The notes beneath the pieces are model-generated. The model saw only the letters and a program-made list of their open reading frames with translations, did not search any database and was not told the DNA's origin. From contig JACPIH010000011.1 of the NCBI GenBank assembly GCA_016188155.1, positions 1 through 57,337 of the forward strand: 57,337 nt of DNA. The letters run 5' to 3'. The translations under genes and the position numbers were made by a program. This DNA is from Candidatus Woesearchaeota archaeon. GTDB lineage: Archaea; Nanobdellota; Nanobdellia; Woesearchaeales; UBA10216. This document shows, one piece after another, positions 53,433-57,337 of this stretch; position 1 is the stretch's first letter; each line of letters begins with the position of its first letter.

Positions 53433-53806
53433 CTCCACAGAGAATGTTTTGCCTCGACACTTATGCACTGGTAGAGATTGCCCGCGGCAATGAGAACTTC
53501 AAACCTTATTTTGAAGAGCCTTTTGTAGTTCCGGATGTCATCCTGGCAGAATTTTACGGCATCCAGCTCAGGGTTGATGGTGAGGCTACGGCAGATTACT
53601 GGTTTAACAAGCTGAAGGGTAGCTTGGCAGAAACGCCAATCGAACTCCTTATAAATGCCGTAAAATTTAGGTACCGCAACAAAGGCAAAAATCTTTCCTT
53701 CTTTGATGCCGTCGGATACGCTTTCGCGAAGAAAAACAATCTTCTCTTTGTGACCGGCGACAGCGGGTTTGAAGGCCTGCCTGGTGTCAGGTTTGTCAAG
53801 AAGTGA
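53429..53806 (+). CDS. vapC: PIN-domain ribonuclease toxin (VapC-like)
   Basis: A protein of up to 125 residues: FCLDTYALVEIARG carries the first aspartate, DVILAEFYG the conserved glutamate, NLSFFDAVGYAFA and VTGDSGFEGL the later acidic positions. All PIN motifs are present. Start is GTG 53429 (overlapping the antitoxin) or ATG 53444. The pair interrupts the pilus gene region just before the secretion ATPase. Confidence 0.85.
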   Translation: MTPQRMFCLDTYALVEIARGNENFKPYFEEPFVVPDVILAEFYGIQLRVDGEATADYWFNKLKGSLAETPIELLINAVKFRYRNKGKNLSFFDAVGYAFAKKNNLLFVTGDSGFEGLPGVRFVKK

Positions 53807-53851
53807 TTTTAAATGTTGTTGCCAAAAAAATGCCCCATTGCCAACCTAAAC

Positions 53852-53861
53852 CTTTAAATAT
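53852..53861 (+). promoter_or_regulatory. TATA box of the secretion ATPase gene
   Basis: CTTTAAATAT-type box. The predicted transcription start near 53884-53888 leaves a leader of about 100 bases, unusual in this window of mostly leaderless genes. Confidence 0.5.
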
Positions 53862-53884
53862 TCCAGTATACGAATATCAACAAA

Positions 53885-53965
53885 TACCTTTCCGGCGAGG
53901 GAAGGTAACGGGCAAAGCGAGATTAAGCATTATAGTGTACTGGACAGCTGGGTAGTTTAGCCAGT
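53885..53965 (+). promoter_or_regulatory. Structured leader upstream of the ATPase
   Basis: TACCTTTCC-GGCGA-GGGAAGGTA (53885-53907) is a nine-pair stem with one G-U pair. ACTGG (53939-53943) can pair with CCAGT (53961-53965). No known riboswitch is recognised. Confidence 0.4.
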
Positions 53966-53985
53966 GAAAAGTGGTGAGTTAAGGA

Positions 53986-55671
53986 ATGGCAATGGCTGAG
54001 GCGGTTTCTAAGGTTAGCCCTTATGCGGGTGGGATTGCCCTGTTGCAGCAGCCAGCTGCAGCATTACCTGAAGCCGGGCAGCCTGCACCGGCAGGCCAGG
54101 CAGCCATAACGATTGGTGAAAAGGGCGCTCCTGAGTTCTTCATTGATTTGAGGCCCAGGTTTGTGAAGCTTCCTGACATCAGCGAGAAGGAAAAGATTAA
54201 CATCCGTTACCCGCTGCTGCCGCCTTATGCCTTTGCCCACATCTACTGGGACAATACTGCAAAGGAGCTTTTGTACTCTGTTGAGGAGGTGCTCCTTACC
54301 GATACGGAAAAGGAGCTTCTGAAGCTTATCCAGCTTGGCCTTGAGGAGATGATTAACATCAGCTACGCCTACGCCTCAAAGTCTGAGCTTATCATCAAGT
54401 ACCTTGAGAAAAATGTCCAGTCTATCCTGGCTGAGCTTGGCGCAAAGGTCTCAAAGCAGTCTTACCTGAAGATAATGTATTATGTCTACAGGGACTTTGT
54501 CGGGCTTAATGAGATTGAGCCGATGATGCACGATTTCTACATTGAGGATGTTGAGTGCAACGGCAGTGAATCGCCTATCTACATTGTCCACAGGCGCTAC
54601 CAGAACATGAGGACCAATGTGGTCTTCTCGGACATGAAGCGCCTTACTGACTTTGTTGAAAAGCTCGCGCAAAAGACAGGGCGCTACGTCAGCTTTGCCA
54701 AGCCGCTTCTGGACGGCACTTTGCCTGACGGGTCCAGGGTAAATGCCACTTACACCAGCGATGTAACCACCCATGGGCCTACCTTTACGATTAGGAAGTT
54801 TACAAAGGATCCGCTAACGCCTGTTCACCTGCTGGGCTACAAGACAGCGAGCCCTGAGATTTTCGGCTTCTTTTGGCTGGCTATTGAGCACAAGTTCAAC
54901 ATCATGGCTATTGGCGAGACCGCCTCTGGCAAGACAACACTTCTTAATTCAATCCTGCAGTTTGTTCCTCCTGAGGCGAGGATTGTTTCCATTGAGGATA
55001 CTCGCGAATTGAACCTTGCCCATGATAACTGGATTCCTGCTGTGGCAAGGGTCGGATTCGGCATCCCTAACCTTCTTGGCAAGCAGTATGGCGAGATAAG
55101 CCTCTTCGACCTTTTGAGGGAGACGTTCAGGCAAAACCCTGATTATGTGGTTGTGGGCGAGGTCAGGGGCAAGGAAACCTACGTCCTGTTCCAGGGCATG
55201 GCGAGCGGGCATCCAAGTTTCAGCACTTTCCACGCTGCTTCTGTTGAAACCCTGGTAAGGAGGCTTGAGACTCCGCCGATTAACCTGCCTGCTTCCCTTG
55301 TTGACTCGCTTGACATTGTCTGCAGCGTTATCCACATCAAGGACCAGAGGAGGAATATGAGGAGGGTTAAGGATGTCAAGGAGATAATTGAGGTCAAGCA
55401 GCAGGTTGGCACTATTGATTCAAACACGCTTTTTGAGTGGAACCAGATTGAGGACAAGTTTGTTTACAACGGCAATTCCCATATCATGGCCATAATAAGC
55501 AAGAGGACAGGCATCACCATTAAGGAGCTTGAGGAGGAAATAAGGCGCCGTGGGCTGCTCCTGACGAAGATGCTTGAGCGCAACCTTACCCATTACAGGG
55601 ACGTTACAAAGTATGTTAACGAGTATTATAAGGAACCTCAGTCTGTTTTGAAAGTTTTTGGCATAAAGTGA
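53986..55671 (+). CDS. Type II/IV secretion (pilus assembly) ATPase, FlaI/CpaF type
   Basis: A 561-residue hexameric ATPase that would power pilin export and assembly at the cytoplasmic membrane. After a variable Ala/Pro-rich start, an N-terminal domain precedes the core. Visible motifs: Walker A GETASGKTT (310-318), Asp box SIEDTREL, Walker B region PDYVVVGEVRG (about 385-395) and His box GHPSFSTFHAAS. Length is normal. It lies upstream of a small coiled-coil gene and the large protein running off the window, and works with the pilin-like proteins and prepilin peptidase found elsewhere in the window. Confidence 0.93.
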   Translation: MAMAEAVSKVSPYAGGIALLQQPAAALPEAGQPAPAGQAAITIGEKGAPEFFIDLRPRFVKLPDISEKEKINIRYPLLPPYAFAHIYWDNTAKELLYSVEEVLLTDTEKELLKLIQLGLEEMINISYAYASKSELIIKYLEKNVQSILAELGAKVSKQSYLKIMYYVYRDFVGLNEIEPMMHDFYIEDVECNGSESPIYIVHRRYQNMRTNVVFSDMKRLTDFVEKLAQKTGRYVSFAKPLLDGTLPDGSRVNATYTSDVTTHGPTFTIRKFTKDPLTPVHLLGYKTASPEIFGFFWLAIEHKFNIMAIGETASGKTTLLNSILQFVPPEARIVSIEDTRELNLAHDNWIPAVARVGFGIPNLLGKQYGEISLFDLLRETFRQNPDYVVVGEVRGKETYVLFQGMASGHPSFSTFHAASVETLVRRLETPPINLPASLVDSLDIVCSVIHIKDQRRNMRRVKDVKEIIEVKQQVGTIDSNTLFEWNQIEDKFVYNGNSHIMAIISKRTGITIKELEEEIRRRGLLLTKMLERNLTHYRDVTKYVNEYYKEPQSVLKVFGIK

Positions 55672-55695
55672 GTTTAAGTCTTAATTTAAAGCAAA

Positions 55696-55956
55696 ATGGA
55701 AAAAGGGAAAACAGCTTCGGCTTCTGCAGCCCAGTCCAGGTCTCTGCTTAGGGAGCTGGCTGGCGTGGCTGATGGCATTTCAAAGACAAGTGCTCTGGCA
55801 GGGCTTTATGAGAAGTATGCAAACTCCGATTTAAGGAGCCAGGCTGAGCTTGAGGAAGCGCAGCGCGAGATGAAAGTCATAAAAAGCGAGATACTTTCTG
55901 AACTGATGCGTGCACGTGGCATTTTACAGAAATTGCAGAAAGAGCATGAGGCATAA
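55696..55956 (+). CDS. Small helical (coiled-coil) protein
   Basis: An 86-residue, probably all-helical protein with heptad-like patterns from about residue 40 (ELEEAQREMKVIKSEILSEL). No membrane segment. Its TAA overlaps the ATG of the next gene (TAATG), so the pair is translationally coupled with the ATPase operon. Family not recognised; it may be an adaptor of the pilus motor (inference). Confidence 0.65.
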   Translation: MEKGKTASASAAQSRSLLRELAGVADGISKTSALAGLYEKYANSDLRSQAELEEAQREMKVIKSEILSELMRARGILQKLQKEHEA

Positions 55957-57337
55957 TGACGCATAAAAACGCGCAGCAGCTGCTTGGGGAGGTTGCCGAG
56001 TTTCTTAAGGAGCTTGAGGTTTATGCTGCGCAGAGGGATTCTTTTCTTGCTGACCTCAAAAGGGTTGATAGGGAGTACCAGGAGGGAAGGTATGGCTACC
56101 TTAGGTATGAGGAAAAGCAGAAGGCCCTGCTCAGGGGCCGAAGCAGGGAAGAGTGGGCAAGCTATTATGCTGCCTGCATTTACTCCCTGCTTAAGAAAGC
56201 CGAGTTCGTAGTTTCTCAGGTAATTGCCCTGGTTTATGATGACAGCTCTTTCAGCGCTCTGAGAGTGAGCGGCGCAGCCCAGCGTGCCGGAACAGTTTCA
56301 GCAGTTAAGGCACAAGCACAAATCGAGCGAACAGCATCGGCTGCTGCCGATGCTGTGATGCAGCCGGCTGCCGGAGCTAAGGCAGAATCAGGGGCGGCGA
56401 AGGTTGAGGTGTTTAACATTGACAATGAGATTGGCCGCCTTAAGAGGCTGCTTGCTTCAAGGAATGTGAGCCCTGAGCAGCTTGAGGAACTTGCCGGGGA
56501 TGGCAGCAGGACTGAACGTGCAGCAAAGCTGGCGGAGACCGTTGGCAGGCTTAGGGCCAGCATTCCAAGGTTTGAAGATGTTGCAAAGGATATTGAGGAT
56601 GCTGAGAGGAAGGCTGAAAAGCTGCGCTCAGAAAGGGCGCGCCTGGCGCTTAAGAAAAAGCGGCCTTTATCGCCTTTGGCTGCTAAATTAGCTGCTAAAA
56701 TTTCTGCAACGGGCAAGTTCAGCTTACTGACGCCAATTTCGGCAGCCGTGAAAGCTGCGCTTAAGATGATCATTGATGTTCCTGTGACTGCTGCCAGGTC
56801 CTTGCAGGGCATTGCGAAACTGCTGCCTGGAAAGAAGGCGAAGGCAATGTTTGAGCCGGTTGCAGCCGCTGTTTCTAAGAAGCAGGCCAGGCAGATCGGG
56901 CTTCCTCAGGCTGCTCCCCAGAAGGAGAATGTTCTTTCTGCAGTTGGCCAGCTGCTTGGCCAGAAAAAGAAGAAAGGCATTTTTGTTGAGGAAATCGTTG
57001 AGATGGAAAAACGGGCCAAGGTTAGCGAGGCAGCTCCGCTGGCCGAGCGTAAGGAGCCGGCTGGCCTGGCATTCGGGTGGTTCTCTGGCAAGGGCATGCT
57101 TCGGGAAATAACTGAGAAGTTCAGGTCCAAGCAGGAGCCGATACTTGCCGAGAGGACTGCCATTCCCGTGCACATGAAGAAGCTTAAGGAGATGCGCCGG
57201 AAGATTTACGAGGAGGAGCGCCTGTCAGGCTTTGACACGACCTTGCTTGCCCAGGAGGCAAGGAGGATTAAGAAGATTCTTGAGGTTGAGAAGCCTGAGG
57301 TGTATCAGGGAAGCTCTGTCGGGCTGATTGCCAACCT
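55956..57337 (+). CDS. Large soluble N-terminal region, probable pilus platform protein (cut by window end)
   Basis: The frame starts at ATG 55956, overlapping the previous stop, and stays open to the window end (460 codons). The visible part is hydrophilic and largely helical: a 100-residue helical domain, an Ala-rich linker, coiled coil, then basic segments (KKKRPLSPLAAKLAAK), repeated KK-rich stretches and EEERLSGFDTTLLAQEARR. Position right after the ATPase suggests a TadC/FlaJ-type platform protein with a long cytoplasmic N-terminus, but its membrane domain is not in view. Confidence 0.6.
   Translation, partial: MTHKNAQQLLGEVAEFLKELEVYAAQRDSFLADLKRVDREYQEGRYGYLRYEEKQKALLRGRSREEWASYYAACIYSLLKKAEFVVSQVIALVYDDSSFSALRVSGAAQRAGTVSAVKAQAQIERTASAAADAVMQPAAGAKAESGAAKVEVFNIDNEIGRLKRLLASRNVSPEQLEELAGDGSRTERAAKLAETVGRLRASIPRFEDVAKDIEDAERKAEKLRSERARLALKKKRPLSPLAAKLAAKISATGKFSLLTPISAAVKAALKMIIDVPVTAARSLQGIAKLLPGKKAKAMFEPVAAAVSKKQARQIGLPQAAPQKENVLSAVGQLLGQKKKKGIFVEEIVEMEKRAKVSEAAPLAERKEPAGLAFGWFSGKGMLREITEKFRSKQEPILAERTAIPVHMKKLKEMRRKIYEEERLSGFDTTLLAQEARRIKKILEVEKPEVYQGSSVGLIAN

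Overview
The window looks like a piece of an archaeal chromosome, most likely from a DPANN-type lineage with small, tightly packed genes. Evidence for archaea: a proteasome beta subunit next to an aCPSF1-type beta-CASP ribonuclease, a type II archaeal prepilin peptidase, archaeal pilin N-termini, a FlaI/CpaF-type secretion ATPase, TATA boxes about 26-30 nt before leaderless start codons, and many toxin-antitoxin (TA) pairs. The phylum cannot be fixed from the sequence alone.

Layout. 1-3.2 kb: end of the proteasome beta gene, the aCPSF1 gene (its N-terminal KH part is disrupted), and prepilin peptidase. 3.2-4.0 kb: an AbrB/PIN TA pair. 4.0-6.7 kb (minus strand): a tight five-gene run encoding nucleotidyltransferase, HEPN protein, two HIT proteins that lack the usual catalytic histidine, and a NUDIX hydrolase. 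6.8-10.9 kb: a TA island (RHH protein, VapBC, DUF433/DUF5615, two further PIN genes) with clusters of hairpins. It also holds a repeated unit made of a two-way TATA box, a signal-peptide mini-ORF, a PIN gene and an antisense small ORF. 10.9-42.5 kb: one enormous surface-protein locus with about 22 LamG-type domains followed by Ig-like and FN3-like repeats. It is split by three frame changes into an N-terminal piece, two mid-size ORFs and a 6,826-residue ORF. 42.5-45.1 kb: pilin-like genes and a tandem hairpin array. 45.2-48.6 kb: a MazF pair lying between two 135-bp direct repeats, a lipoprotein metallopeptidase, and two paralogous membrane proteins. 48.7-57.3 kb: a Cys-rich secreted protein, another pilin-like protein, a polytopic membrane protein, an AbrB/PIN pair, the secretion ATPase, a small coiled-coil protein and the start of a large protein that probably belongs to the same apparatus.

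How they work together (inference). Prepilin peptidase, pilin-like proteins, the ATPase and the giant LamG protein, which itself begins with a prepilin-like signal, would form a type IV pilus-like system that displays a giant adhesin. TA modules sit repeatedly inside this surface locus. In two independent places they lie between duplicated copies of a surface gene's promoter plus signal-peptide segment, so that the downstream surface gene keeps an intact 5' end. The nucleotidyltransferase-HEPN-HIT-HIT-NUDIX run is the best candidate for an undescribed nucleotide-modification system.
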